Source of the DNA: JADJNW01 sp964549655
Lineage (GTDB): Bacteria > Bacteroidota > Bacteroidia > Chitinophagales > Saprospiraceae
Direction of reading: 5' to 3'
DNA length: 13,730 nt
NCBI GenBank assembly: GCA_964549655.1
Contig: CAZJXN010000140.1
Span: forward strand, 1-13,730
Shown here: positions 7,515 through 13,618 of the stretch, piece by piece
Layout of the letters: each line of letters begins with the position of its first letter
Position numbering within the stretch: position 1 is the first letter of the stretch
Notes under the pieces: generated by a model
Told to the model about the DNA's origin: nothing
Databases searched by the model: none
What the model saw: the letters and a program-made list of their open reading frames with translations, nothing else
Program-made: the position numbers and the translations under genes

Positions 7515-7730
7515 ATGACACTTAATATAGAACCGCCGCTTTCAAATATTCAAATGGAATTATTAAAACTCTATTCAAATGGCATTTCAGATGAATCTTT
7601 GCAAGAGCTAAAAATTATAATTGCCCGATTTTTAATGGAAAAAGCACGTATAAAAATAAACGAAGTAAGTCAGGAACGTGGTTACAATCAAGAAACGTTA
7701 GAAAACTTGTTGAATAGTGACGAGCAATGA
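7515..7730 (+). CDS. Antitoxin of a PIN-domain type II toxin-antitoxin pair
   Basis: A 71-residue protein beginning MTLNIEPPLSNIQMELLKLY and continuing with an ISDESLQELKIIIARFL helix and an acidic end (ETLENLLNSDEQ). From memory, this small-protein type is usually found directly upstream of PIN toxins of the COG1569/TIGR00305 type in Bacteroidota and cyanobacteria. The usual role is to bind and neutralise the RNase and repress its own operon. The frame is intact. Its 3' end overlaps the GTG start of the toxin frame by 14 nt, the typical operon layout. A GATTTTTG box (7492-7499, one mismatch to TAnnTTTG) lies 15 nt upstream and could be the promoter. The role rests on the partner gene and recalled family resemblance. 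Since the toxin is broken, this antitoxin may now be an orphan. Confidence 0.7.
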   Translation: MTLNIEPPLSNIQMELLKLYSNGISDESLQELKIIIARFLMEKARIKINEVSQERGYNQETLENLLNSDEQ

Positions 7731-8141
7731 ACGACTTCGAGTAGTACTCGATACTAATATTATCGTTGCTGCCGCACCAGAGTGGTCTCCTTATCGGATT
7801 GTTGTTGACAAACTTTTGAGTCAAGCCTACGAAGTCTATCTTACTAATGATATTTTATTATAATATGAATAAAAATTGATACGTTTTTTGGTCAAGACAC
7901 AGTTGAATTGATTATAGGCACTCTTATTTTGTTGCCTAATGTAATTAAACAGGATATCTATTTTAATTTTTCTATAATAGCAGATCAAGACGATAATAAA
8001 TTTGTGGATTGCGCCTTTGCGGCAAATGTTCATTTCATTGTAAGCAATGACAAGCACTTTAACATCTTAAAAGCAATGCAGTTCCCAAAGATTAGGGTTA
8101 TTAAAATGGATGAATTTTTAGAAATATTGAACCAACTGTAA
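7717..8141 (+). pseudogene. PIN-domain toxin (COG1569 type), disrupted by two stops and a frameshift
   Basis: Starting from GTG 7717 the frame reads VTSNERLRVVLDTNIIVAAA, the classic PIN start with catalytic D12, and continues through YEVYLTNDILL. It is then interrupted by TAA at 7861-7863 and TAA at 7870-7872. A 1-nt loss in the following A-run (7871-7875) shifts the frame. From about 7872 the other frame reads KIDTFFGQDTVELIIGTLILL, then DQDDNKFVDCAFAANVHF with the remaining PIN aspartates and IVSNDKHF, ending in LEILNQL. Restoring one base and two GAA codons would give a normal roughly 141-residue toxin with the family's usual EYEE segment; both stops fall on Glu codons there, including the expected second active-site acidic residue. 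As written it cannot yield an active RNase. The rest of the frame is clean, so the damage is recent, or is a sequencing or assembly error in the A/T-rich tract. Confidence 0.85.
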
Positions 8142-8155
8142 TCAGTATTGAGCAT

Positions 8156-8812
8156 TTAATACACCACCTCAAACTTCAATTCCTCCTTCGGCGTCTGATG
8201 CAATTTCCAAAATTCTTCTGCAATCGCGGCAGGATTATGTCGCTCGCTTTTCATCGTGACTATACCTGCTACCGTGACCGTTGCTATTTTAATCGGCGTA
8301 TTTTTAAAATGGGCAAACAGCGAACCAACTAAATTTCGCATTCCTGCTTTTCCAACTGCCAAAGAACCGTATAACGGACTGGGATTCAAAGACAAACCAC
8401 CGCCAGTAAACAACAAAGTCCCTTCGCCATTGGCTTGCATCGCTGGAATGACGGCTTTCACGGCTTCCAAAGCACCCCCCACATTTACTTTAAAATCCTC
8501 GGTGAGCGTGTGCATATTCTCTTCTATCAGCGATTTTCGTTTCAAAACTGCCGCATTGTAAAGCAGCACCGACGTGTCTCCCATTTTTGATCGAATGGCT
8601 TCAAACGCCTCTTGAAGGCTTCCCGCATCGCCTGCGTCGGCGGAGAATGGCTCGGCAGTCAACCCTTTTTCGGCAAGGGCATCTTTGAAAATTTGTAATT
8701 TCTCGCTGTTGCGGGCGATCATAGCTATCTGATACCCTTCCTGTCCAAATTTTTCTGCCACTGCCTGACTTACTCCGGGACCCATGCCAACTATTGTAAT
8801 TAATGGACGCAT
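8156..8812 (-). CDS. Atypical short-chain dehydrogenase/reductase (SDR)
   Basis: A 218-residue Rossmann-fold protein, probably an NAD(P)-dependent oxidoreductase. The N-terminus has a glycine-rich dinucleotide motif, VGMGPGVSQAVAEKF (G9, G11, G13), followed by MIARNSEKL, where the Arg after the second strand suggests NADP(H). SADAGD matches the adenine-pocket acidic motif and LLYNAA (83-88) stands for the usual NNAG. The catalytic YxxxK is altered: K155 is present (SLAVGKAGM) but the position four residues earlier is L151, not Tyr. The start at 8812 (MRPLITIVGMG) was chosen because it begins the first strand; an in-frame extension to 8995 runs through repeat DNA and is not protein-like. It converges on the broken toxin gene with a 14-nt gap. 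Substrate is unknown, and the missing Tyr means activity may be non-standard or lost. Confidence 0.85.
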   Translation of the reverse strand: MRPLITIVGMGPGVSQAVAEKFGQEGYQIAMIARNSEKLQIFKDALAEKGLTAEPFSADAGDAGSLQEAFEAIRSKMGDTSVLLYNAAVLKRKSLIEENMHTLTEDFKVNVGGALEAVKAVIPAMQANGEGTLLFTGGGLSLNPSPLYGSLAVGKAGMRNLVGSLFAHFKNTPIKIATVTVAGIVTMKSERHNPAAIAEEFWKLHQTPKEELKFEVVY

Positions 8813-8910
8813 ATTTTTAGATTTTAGAATAGTACAATACGATTTTAGGGAAGAAAGTTTAAAATAATTTTTTGATATCCATTGTCTATTACATACTTTA
8901 TCATAGTGTT

Positions 8911-8942
8911 CTTTGTGTAAAAAACTTTGTGACCTTTGTGGT
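8911..8942. repeat. CACAAAG-type intergenic repeat upstream of the SDR gene
   Basis: CTTTGTG occurs at 8911-8917, 8925-8931 and 8934-8940, i.e. three CACAAAG heptamers on the minus strand, about 100 nt upstream of the SDR start. Sequences of the same type lie at 2121-2136 (against the protease start) and 7389-7446. Function unknown. Confidence 0.45.
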
Positions 8943-8978
8943 AAAAAAATGCTATCCGAGGAAAAAGGGACTGTAACA

Positions 8979-8996
8979 AGTGTTGAAAGCAACACT
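8979..8996. repeat. Small hairpin overlapping the Nudix stop codon
   Basis: AGTGTTG (8979-8985) and CAACACT (8990-8996) form a 7-bp stem with a 4-nt loop. On the minus strand the stem starts inside the TAG stop (8997-8995) of the Nudix gene. A T5 run (from CCCTTTTTCC on that strand) occurs about 15 nt further on. It may act as a weak terminator. Confidence 0.5.
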
Positions 8997-9540
8997 AAAT
9001 AAGGTGCTTTTTCACAAAAAACAACAATAGCGCATTCACCGTATGCGGATGCTGAAAAAAACCTTCCCGAAATTTCTGAAACACTTCTTGCACAGGCATT
9101 TGCACCAACTCCACCGCTTCTCCCTCATCCAAATGCAAATTATCAGTCAAAACCACATTTTCTGCTAAATGATGATGCGTGTAATTATTCATAAAAACCG
9201 GATTGGAAGCGATGCTGCCCAAGTGTTGCCACGCACTGCCCGTGTAGCCGGTCTCCTCGCGGAGTTCGCGCTGTGCTGCTTGCGCGTGGGCTTCACCAGC
9301 ATCCACAATGCCGCCGGGCAATTCCAGCGTATCCGCGCCGATGCCAAAGCGATATTGTTGTACCAAAAGTACCTGCTCGTCAGTAGTGATTGCCACGACA
9401 TTTGCCGCGTCAGGACCTTCCAACACAATCATCTGATGCGTTGCCCCGTTACGCGGATTTTTCATATAATCGAACCGAGCTTGAAATAGCTTGAGGTCTG
9501 CCAATGGCTCTGAGCGCAGTCGCTCCCATTTTGAGGTCAT
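8995..9540 (-). CDS. Nudix hydrolase, ADP-ribose pyrophosphatase-like
   Basis: A 181-residue cytoplasmic hydrolase. The full Nudix box GX5EX7REUXEEXGU is present at residues 77-99 (GIVDAGE, then seven residues, RELREETGY), with the metal-binding glutamates E92, E95 and E96. The preceding LLVQQYRFGIGADTLELPGG (58-77) and N-terminal FDYMKNPRNG are typical of the NudF/ADP-ribose pyrophosphatase group, which cleaves nucleoside-diphosphate-linked substrates to AMP and a phosphorylated partner. The start at 9540 (MTSKWERLRSEP) is preferred; a longer in-frame version from 9591 would translate half of an inverted repeat (MKRVPIFPSSL) and is unlikely. Its TAG stop overlaps a small hairpin. The exact substrate is not determinable. 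Its neighbours are not obviously functionally related. Confidence 0.9.
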   Translation of the reverse strand: MTSKWERLRSEPLADLKLFQARFDYMKNPRNGATHQMIVLEGPDAANVVAITTDEQVLLVQQYRFGIGADTLELPGGIVDAGEAHAQAAQRELREETGYTGSAWQHLGSIASNPVFMNNYTHHHLAENVVLTDNLHLDEGEAVELVQMPVQEVFQKFREGFFQHPHTVNALLLFFVKKHLI

Positions 9541-9562
9541 AAGTAGAGGATTGGAAGATAAG

Positions 9563-9608
9563 GAGGATGGGAAGATAGGAACACGCTTCATCCTATCCTC
9601 CCATCCTC
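9563..9608. repeat. 18-bp inverted repeat (GGAAGAT family) abutting the coiled-coil gene stop
   Basis: GAGGATGGGAAGATAGGA (9563-9580) pairs with TCCTATCCTCCCATCCTC (9591-9608) at 17 of 18 positions around a 10-nt loop. On the minus strand it begins 3 nt after the TAA (9614-9612) of the coiled-coil gene and lies before the Nudix ATG. A T5 run (9609-9613) follows it on the plus strand, the wrong direction for the flanking minus-strand genes. GGAAGATAGG-type units link it to the repeat at 10631-10748. Confidence 0.8.
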
Positions 9609-9611
9609 TTT

Positions 9612-10541
9612 TTATTCTTTATCAATAATCGCATCATCAATCAAGTCATCCGCGCTATCTTTTTTCTCTTTTTTGAAATTTGGGTCGGGTTTTAATTCCA
9701 GCACATTGGGGTCATCTACAGGCGGTTTCTTAGCACCAGTATCGTGATAATCGCCATCGGCGTAGCGCTGGGCTTTGTCAAAAAAGCTACCCATACTACC
9801 CAGCGTACTGTCGGCAGTTTTGTCAGCGGCTCTTTTTTGCCACTCGGCTTCCTGTAGGGCAGCAGCGGCTTTGATGGCTTCCTGTTCGAGTTTATCTTTC
9901 TCGGCTTCTTGCGAGGCTTTTTCTACCAAATTATCAAATTTATCTTTCAATTGTGCGCCCACTTCCTTGGCCTTATCAATCGCTTCACTACCTTTCTCTG
10001 CCAATTTTGCACCTACATCTTGCGCTGCATCTTTCAACTTTTCTTTAAATTCGGCAGATTTCTCTTGAAATTTGTTGCCCACTTCTTCCGCCGTATCTTT
10101 TATTTGCTCCCCCGTTTTTGCAAAAAAATCTTTTTCCGCTTCTACTTCCGGCGTTGGGCTGTACGGGTCTTCCTGCATGTGAAGTGAGTCTCCAATTGGC
10201 GTTTCCAAAACAGTGGAGGCTACAAAATCATCCGCATTCGTTGGCGTAGGAGTTGGCGGCGGCGTGGTCGTTTGTTCGGAGCGTTTAGAAGCGTCATTCC
10301 AGATATTTTCTGTGATGTCTTCCACTTTATCCTTTGCGGCGTGGTACAAATCACCCGCTTTGTCCGCTGCTTTATCGTATAATTCTCCTGCCTTCTCCGA
10401 TGCTTTCTCAATGAAATCGCTCGACCGTTCCATTAATTCTTCCCCAGCTTCCTTGCCCGCTTCCACCGTTCTATTCACGGCAGAGGACGCGACTGCTTTC
10501 GCGCCAAATAATAGTTTTCTTAAATCACCAAGTACGCTCAT
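9612..10541 (-). CDS. Charged coiled-coil protein, LEA/YtxH-like
   Basis: A 309-residue protein rich in Ala, Glu, Lys and Asp. After an N-terminus of MSVLGDLRKLLFGAKAV, residues about 25-90 carry LEA-like helical repeats (ELMERSSDFIEKASEKAG, LYDKAADKAGDLYHAAKDK). A Pro/Thr-rich linker follows (TTTPPPTPTPTNADD, about 91-107), then a second long amphipathic helical region (about 140-245; KDTAEEVGNKFQEKSAEFKEKL, then KAKEVGAQLKDKFDNLVEKA). The C-terminus is disordered and charged (ELKPDPNFKKEKKDSADD). There is no signal peptide or membrane helix. Similar low-complexity helical proteins are annotated as YtxH-domain or late-embryogenesis-abundant-like and are linked to stress protection, but function here is inference. 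Start 10541 is preferred over the longer frame from 10616 because the extra residues (MRQAFFMYYCFITFKF) come from AT-rich upstream DNA. It is flanked on both sides by GGAAGAT inverted repeats. Confidence 0.8.
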   Translation of the reverse strand: MSVLGDLRKLLFGAKAVASSAVNRTVEAGKEAGEELMERSSDFIEKASEKAGELYDKAADKAGDLYHAAKDKVEDITENIWNDASKRSEQTTTPPPTPTPTNADDFVASTVLETPIGDSLHMQEDPYSPTPEVEAEKDFFAKTGEQIKDTAEEVGNKFQEKSAEFKEKLKDAAQDVGAKLAEKGSEAIDKAKEVGAQLKDKFDNLVEKASQEAEKDKLEQEAIKAAAALQEAEWQKRAADKTADSTLGSMGSFFDKAQRYADGDYHDTGAKKPPVDDPNVLELKPDPNFKKEKKDSADDLIDDAIIDKE

Positions 10542-10630
10542 AGTGTTAGATTTGAGATTTGAAATGAGAAATTTGAAAGTTATGAAGCAATAATACATAA
10601 AAAATGCTTGCCGCAAAAGTTTTTCAGACG

Positions 10631-10748
10631 GAAGATGGGAAAGTAGAAGATAGGAAGATAGGACAATACATCCAACTCACATTCCATTATTCAATGTTCT
10701 ATTATTGCAAATCTTCCAATTTTCCTATCTTCCTATCTTCCACCTTCC
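10631..10748. repeat. Inverted repeat of GGAAGAT units, overlapping the zinc-ribbon gene stop
   Basis: GAAGATAGGAAGATAGGA (10646-10663) and TCCTATCTTCCTATCTTC (10723-10740) are a perfect 18-bp inverted repeat separated by 59 nt; an imperfect extension (GGAAAGTA against GGAAGGTG) reaches about 10638 and 10748. The right arm supplies the TAG stop (10735-10733) of the zinc-ribbon gene and probably its last codons. The left arm lies upstream of the coiled-coil gene. It is the same family as 9563-9608. Confidence 0.8.
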
Positions 10749-11449
10749 ACCCATTCTCCCTCCACCGCTTTATCTTCCAGCTTCAAAAAACGCTCTATTT
10801 CCTGCTCAATGTACCGCGCTTGGTCTGGATTTTTCAAACCTCGAATCAATTTGACAGGCGTTTTATTTTGCAAATGCGCGTACACACCGTAGGCATAATT
10901 CGGGCGACCGTTGGTTTTACTTTCCACATATTTATCTATAAACAATTGGTCAACGTCGCTTACTGACATAATCCGGTCGGGATAAAACGGCATTTTTAAA
11001 GGCTTGTGTTCGACGCTGATTGCTCGCGAATTCACAATAATATAAGTCGTATTAAAAAAAGTAGCGAGCGTAGCGTATAAAAACGACAGCCCGATGGCTA
11101 AGTGTACACTCAGAAAAACCAACATCATCCAATTGCCCGAAAGGATAGCGAAAATAGCGAAGGGAATCACAATGGCATTCCAAAAAATGGTGAAAAAAAT
11201 GAAAAAGCTGCCGTTGGAGGTCTTCCGCCAGTTGATTTCAATATCAAGTTCGCTCAAATAACTCACCGCTTCCATACCTGGTGGCAAGGCTACTTCCCCG
11301 CGCCGATGTTGCCGCTCGCTTTGCCGCACCTGCTCCTCAAAGTCAAAAACGGTATGACAATGGGGACATTTAGCAATCAGCTTTTCGATATTCATATCTT
11401 CCGAGCGAATCGCAGTCTGACAATTGGGACATTGAAGTTGCAAATGCAT
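10733..11449 (-). CDS. Zinc-ribbon membrane protein of unknown function
   Basis: A 238-residue protein. The N-terminus is a two-knuckle zinc ribbon: CPNC (C7, C10) and CPHC (C28, C31), as in zinc-ribbon domains placed at the start of membrane proteins. A charged linker (about 38-80) leads to two hydrophobic helices (about 82-104 and 109-133). The cytoplasmic C-terminal part (about 134-225) has alternating strands (TTYIIVNSRAISVEH, YGVYAHLQNKTPVKLIRGL) ending in an amphipathic helix (ARYIEQEIERFLKLE), which suggests a bacterial PH-like fold. I do not recognise a named family. The last residues (VEGGR) and the stop codon come from the GGAAGAT repeat, so the C-terminus may have been set by insertion of that repeat. 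The start ATG at 11449 directly precedes the first Cys knuckle and is well supported. Confidence 0.8.
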   Translation of the reverse strand: MHLQLQCPNCQTAIRSEDMNIEKLIAKCPHCHTVFDFEEQVRQSERQHRRGEVALPPGMEAVSYLSELDIEINWRKTSNGSFFIFFTIFWNAIVIPFAIFAILSGNWMMLVFLSVHLAIGLSFLYATLATFFNTTYIIVNSRAISVEHKPLKMPFYPDRIMSVSDVDQLFIDKYVESKTNGRPNYAYGVYAHLQNKTPVKLIRGLKNPDQARYIEQEIERFLKLEDKAVEGEWVEGGR

Positions 11450-11596
11450 ATGTTTATTGAAATGATTGGTAAAGGTAAAGGTAATGAAAATGGTTTTGGT
11501 TTATAATGCAAATATTAGGATAACCTCGGCGGGACAGGGTGTTCAAAAAGAGAAGAGATGTTTTTTAGACAATTGCGAATCCGACGCGCTGCAAGG

Positions 11597-11648
11597 ACGC
11601 ATTTTAATGCGTTTAACCTGACCTAAAAGGTTCCCCCAACCTTATAGG
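11597..11648. repeat. Two adjacent hairpins between divergent genes
   Basis: ACGCAT (11597-11602) with ATGCGT (11607-11612), loop TTTA, is followed by CCTAAAAGGTT (11622-11632) with AACCTTATAGG (11638-11648), one mismatch and loop CCCCC. They lie between divergently transcribed genes, so a terminator role is unlikely for both neighbours. The second ends just before the lipoprotein promoter and might be an operator or part of an intergenic repeat. The remainder of 11450-11691 shows nothing coding. Confidence 0.5.
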
Positions 11649-11649
11649 C

Positions 11650-11677
11650 TTTGATTATCCCATATTTTTTATCTTTG
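11650..11677 (+). promoter_or_regulatory. Bacteroidota-type promoter for the lipoprotein gene
   Basis: TATCTTTG (11670-11677) matches TAnnTTTG exactly, and TTTG (11650-11653) lies 16 nt upstream as a possible -33 box. The ATG follows 14 nt after the -7 box, giving a very short leader. Confidence 0.6.
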
Positions 11678-11691
11678 CACAAAAACAAATT

Positions 11692-12216
11692 ATGAAACCT
11701 ACTATCTCCTTATGTGTCGCTTTTGTAGCCTTGCTTTTCGTGGCTTGTCAATCGGATAAAAAACCAACCACCACTCAAGGTCCAGCACCTACGCCTATGC
11801 AACCGCTTACTGCTCCGACGGTGGCAACGGCTGGCGTTCAACATTACATCTGTCCTAATAATTGTGTCGGTAGTGGAGCAGCACAAGCTGGTACTTGCCC
11901 TGCGTGCGGCACGGCATACGCACACAACGCAGCCTTTCATAATCAGCCGGGCAATAATGCCGGCAATCCACAACTTCCTTCTAATTCCCCGTCACCTATC
12001 ATTATGAATCCGCAGCCAACTACACCACAACCCACGACCACAACTACTACCATACAAAATCCGCAAACACCGGCAACAGCGGAAGAACCCGCACAAAATG
12101 CAGCGGGCGTGTGGCACTACACTTGTAGCAAAGGCTGCGCAGGCGGTAGCGGTACCCGAGGGATGTGTGCCAAGTGTGGCGCAGGATTAGACCATAATGT
12201 TGCGTATCATAAGTGA
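11692..12216 (+). CDS. Lipoprotein with two tandem Cys/His metal-binding modules
   Basis: A 174-residue exported lipoprotein. The signal peptide MKPTISLCVAFVALLFVAC has a lipobox ending at C19, the expected lipidated residue after cleavage. Two copies of a small module follow: residues 51-83 (C54, C58, C69, C72, H78, H83) and 142-173 (C145, C149, C159, C162, H168, H173). Both read HYxC-x3-C, then CxxCG, then HN-x3-H, with nearly the same spacing, and resemble the heavy-metal-binding/zinc-ribbon modules common in Bacteroidota envelope proteins. The modules are joined by a roughly 55-residue Pro/Thr/Gln/Asn-rich flexible linker. Binding of a soft metal such as Zn or Cu at the periplasmic or outer surface is inferred from the ligands; no transport or efflux gene lies beside it. 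The start is well placed behind a consensus promoter. Confidence 0.85.
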   Translation: MKPTISLCVAFVALLFVACQSDKKPTTTQGPAPTPMQPLTAPTVATAGVQHYICPNNCVGSGAAQAGTCPACGTAYAHNAAFHNQPGNNAGNPQLPSNSPSPIIMNPQPTTPQPTTTTTTIQNPQTPATAEEPAQNAAGVWHYTCSKGCAGGSGTRGMCAKCGAGLDHNVAYHK

Positions 12217-12290
12217 GTGGGCAGTTATCAGTGGGCAGGCACTATAAACGTATGTTTATAATTACAAATGGAATTATAAGCTGATGTGCT

Positions 12291-12346
12291 AATCCCGCCG
12301 TGCGGGACAAGTTATGCCAATCCTGCTTTACGGGACAAATTATAGT
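12291..12346. repeat. Two tandem 28-nt units, each with a small GC hairpin
   Basis: The units 12291-12318 and 12319-12346 share AATCC at the start and CGGGACAA then TTAT later, 20 of 28 positions identical. Unit 1 forms TCCCGC, loop CGT, GCGGGA (12293-12307); unit 2 forms a weaker TCCTG/CGGGA stem with one G-T pair (12321-12335). They lie about 75 nt after the lipoprotein stop and could form its mRNA 3' end, or be a piece of a dispersed repeat. The rest of 12217-12483 is AT-rich with no gene; a 9-nt direct repeat AGTGGGCAG occurs at 12215-12223 and 12230-12238. Confidence 0.5.
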
Positions 12347-12483
12347 AATAACCCGATTAATCAGTTAATGGCAAGATTAATATTGTCATGCTGACTGTGA
12401 ATGATTTGAAAGCCTATTTTTAAAGGATGGGGATAAGTTTAAATTGCTGGTTACATTTGACAGAAACCTTGAAAAGAACGGAC

Positions 12484-13593
12484 ATGATTCGTAGCCTACT
12501 TTATTGGATGCTAATTGGCATTTTTCTAGTTTTGCAACTGCAATTGCACGCCAAATCATTGGCAGACACCTCCAAAGTCCGCATCGCTATTGCCGGTTTA
12601 AGCCACGACCATGTGGGCGGATTTGTATTTGGCAGACAACACGCGGATGCAGAAATTGTAGGCATTTACGAACCCAGCGACAGTTTATTTCAATATTATG
12701 CCAAACGTTATAATTTACCGGCTTCCTTACATTATCATTCATTGGAGGAAATGTTAGACAAAACCAAGCCGCAAGCAGTAGCCGATTTTGGCTCCATTGC
12801 TGCCCATTTGCCCACCGTAAAAGCCTGCGCCGCCCGAAAAATCCACGTCATGGTGGAAAAACCGCTGGCATTGAATTATAAAATTGCTCAGGAAATACAG
12901 GATTTGGCGCAAGCCGCTGGTATTGCAGTCATTACAAACTACGAAACCAGTTGGTATCCGTCTATTTATAAACTGATGGAACTCACGCGTGACCCCAATT
13001 TTGGCAAAATACGCCGCATTATTGTCAATGATGGACACGAAGGTCCCGCTAAATTGGGCTTGACCAGCGCTTTCATGGAGTGGCTGACTGACCCAAAACA
13101 ATCGGGTGGACCTATTCTTGATTTTGGCTGCTACGGTGCTAATTTATCGAATTGGTTGTTGAATGGCAAAGTGCCAAACGCGGTATTTGCAGTTGCCCAA
13201 CGCCTCGAGCCACAAACCTATCGCGCCGAAGATGATGTAACGATTGTGCTGGATTATGGCGACCTCACCGCCGTGTTGCAACCCTCGTGGAAATGGACTG
13301 CTGGGCGCAAGGATATGGAAGTGTATGGAGAAAATGGTTATGCCATCGCTGGCAATCGCCAGACGTTGCGCTATCGCTTGGGTAAAAATAATCCTGAACA
13401 AACCATCACCGTGCCTGATACCTATCTTCCCTTCACCGATGGTATTGCTTGCCTCGCCGCCATTGCAAAAGGAACCTATAAACCGCAACCTTATGATGTT
13501 TCTACAATTAATAATAATGTGTTGGTGAATCAGATACTGGATGCGGCGCGAAAATCAGCGGAGAAGAAAAGAGTAGTCTTGTTAAAAAAATAA
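12484..13593 (+). CDS. Exported Gfo/Idh/MocA-family oxidoreductase
   Basis: A 369-residue protein with an N-terminal hydrophobic segment (MIRSLLYWMLIGIFLVLQLQLHAKS in two parts, about 1-24) that looks like a signal peptide or anchor. This is followed by the Rossmann domain of the Gfo/Idh/MocA family (VRIAIAGLSHDHVGGF, about 32-47). The conserved EKP motif is E125-K126-P127 (HVMVEKPLAL), and a TNYETSWYPS segment follows. The C-terminal substrate domain includes GGPILDFGCYGANLSNWL (208-225), with the Asp/Cys motif of the family's active-site region. The dinucleotide loop is unusual (GLSHDH rather than G-x-G-x-x-G). Family members use NAD(P) to oxidise or reduce sugars and cyclitols; exported versions in Bacteroidota often take part in polysaccharide breakdown, but no glycosidase or SusCD genes are nearby, so the substrate is open. 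An upstream in-frame ATG at 12427 would add 19 residues before the signal peptide and is less likely. The sequence AAAGGATGGGG lies just before that ATG. Confidence 0.85.
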   Translation: MIRSLLYWMLIGIFLVLQLQLHAKSLADTSKVRIAIAGLSHDHVGGFVFGRQHADAEIVGIYEPSDSLFQYYAKRYNLPASLHYHSLEEMLDKTKPQAVADFGSIAAHLPTVKACAARKIHVMVEKPLALNYKIAQEIQDLAQAAGIAVITNYETSWYPSIYKLMELTRDPNFGKIRRIIVNDGHEGPAKLGLTSAFMEWLTDPKQSGGPILDFGCYGANLSNWLLNGKVPNAVFAVAQRLEPQTYRAEDDVTIVLDYGDLTAVLQPSWKWTAGRKDMEVYGENGYAIAGNRQTLRYRLGKNNPEQTITVPDTYLPFTDGIACLAAIAKGTYKPQPYDVSTINNNVLVNQILDAARKSAEKKRVVLLKK

Positions 13594-13618
13594 ACATTTA
13601 CCGTTTTTGTAGAGCAAA

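Noticed and set aside
7736..7751. Near-palindrome TCGAGTAGTACTCGA at the start of the toxin gene as an operator
   Set aside because: It lies inside the PIN coding sequence (RVVLD codons), so codon constraint explains it; no upstream copy was found.
7908..8141. 77-residue open frame as an independent gene
   Set aside because: It is the C-terminal half of the broken PIN toxin; its apparent TTG start lies mid-domain.
8813..8995. N-terminal extension of the SDR to 8995
   Set aside because: It translates through CACAAAG repeats and AT-rich DNA; the Rossmann fold begins at the ATG at 8812.
9609..9613. Plus-strand intrinsic terminator formed by the 9563-9608 stem and T5
   Set aside because: Both flanking genes are on the minus strand, so no plus-strand transcript is known to need it; the T-run may simply be the codon context of the coiled-coil gene end.
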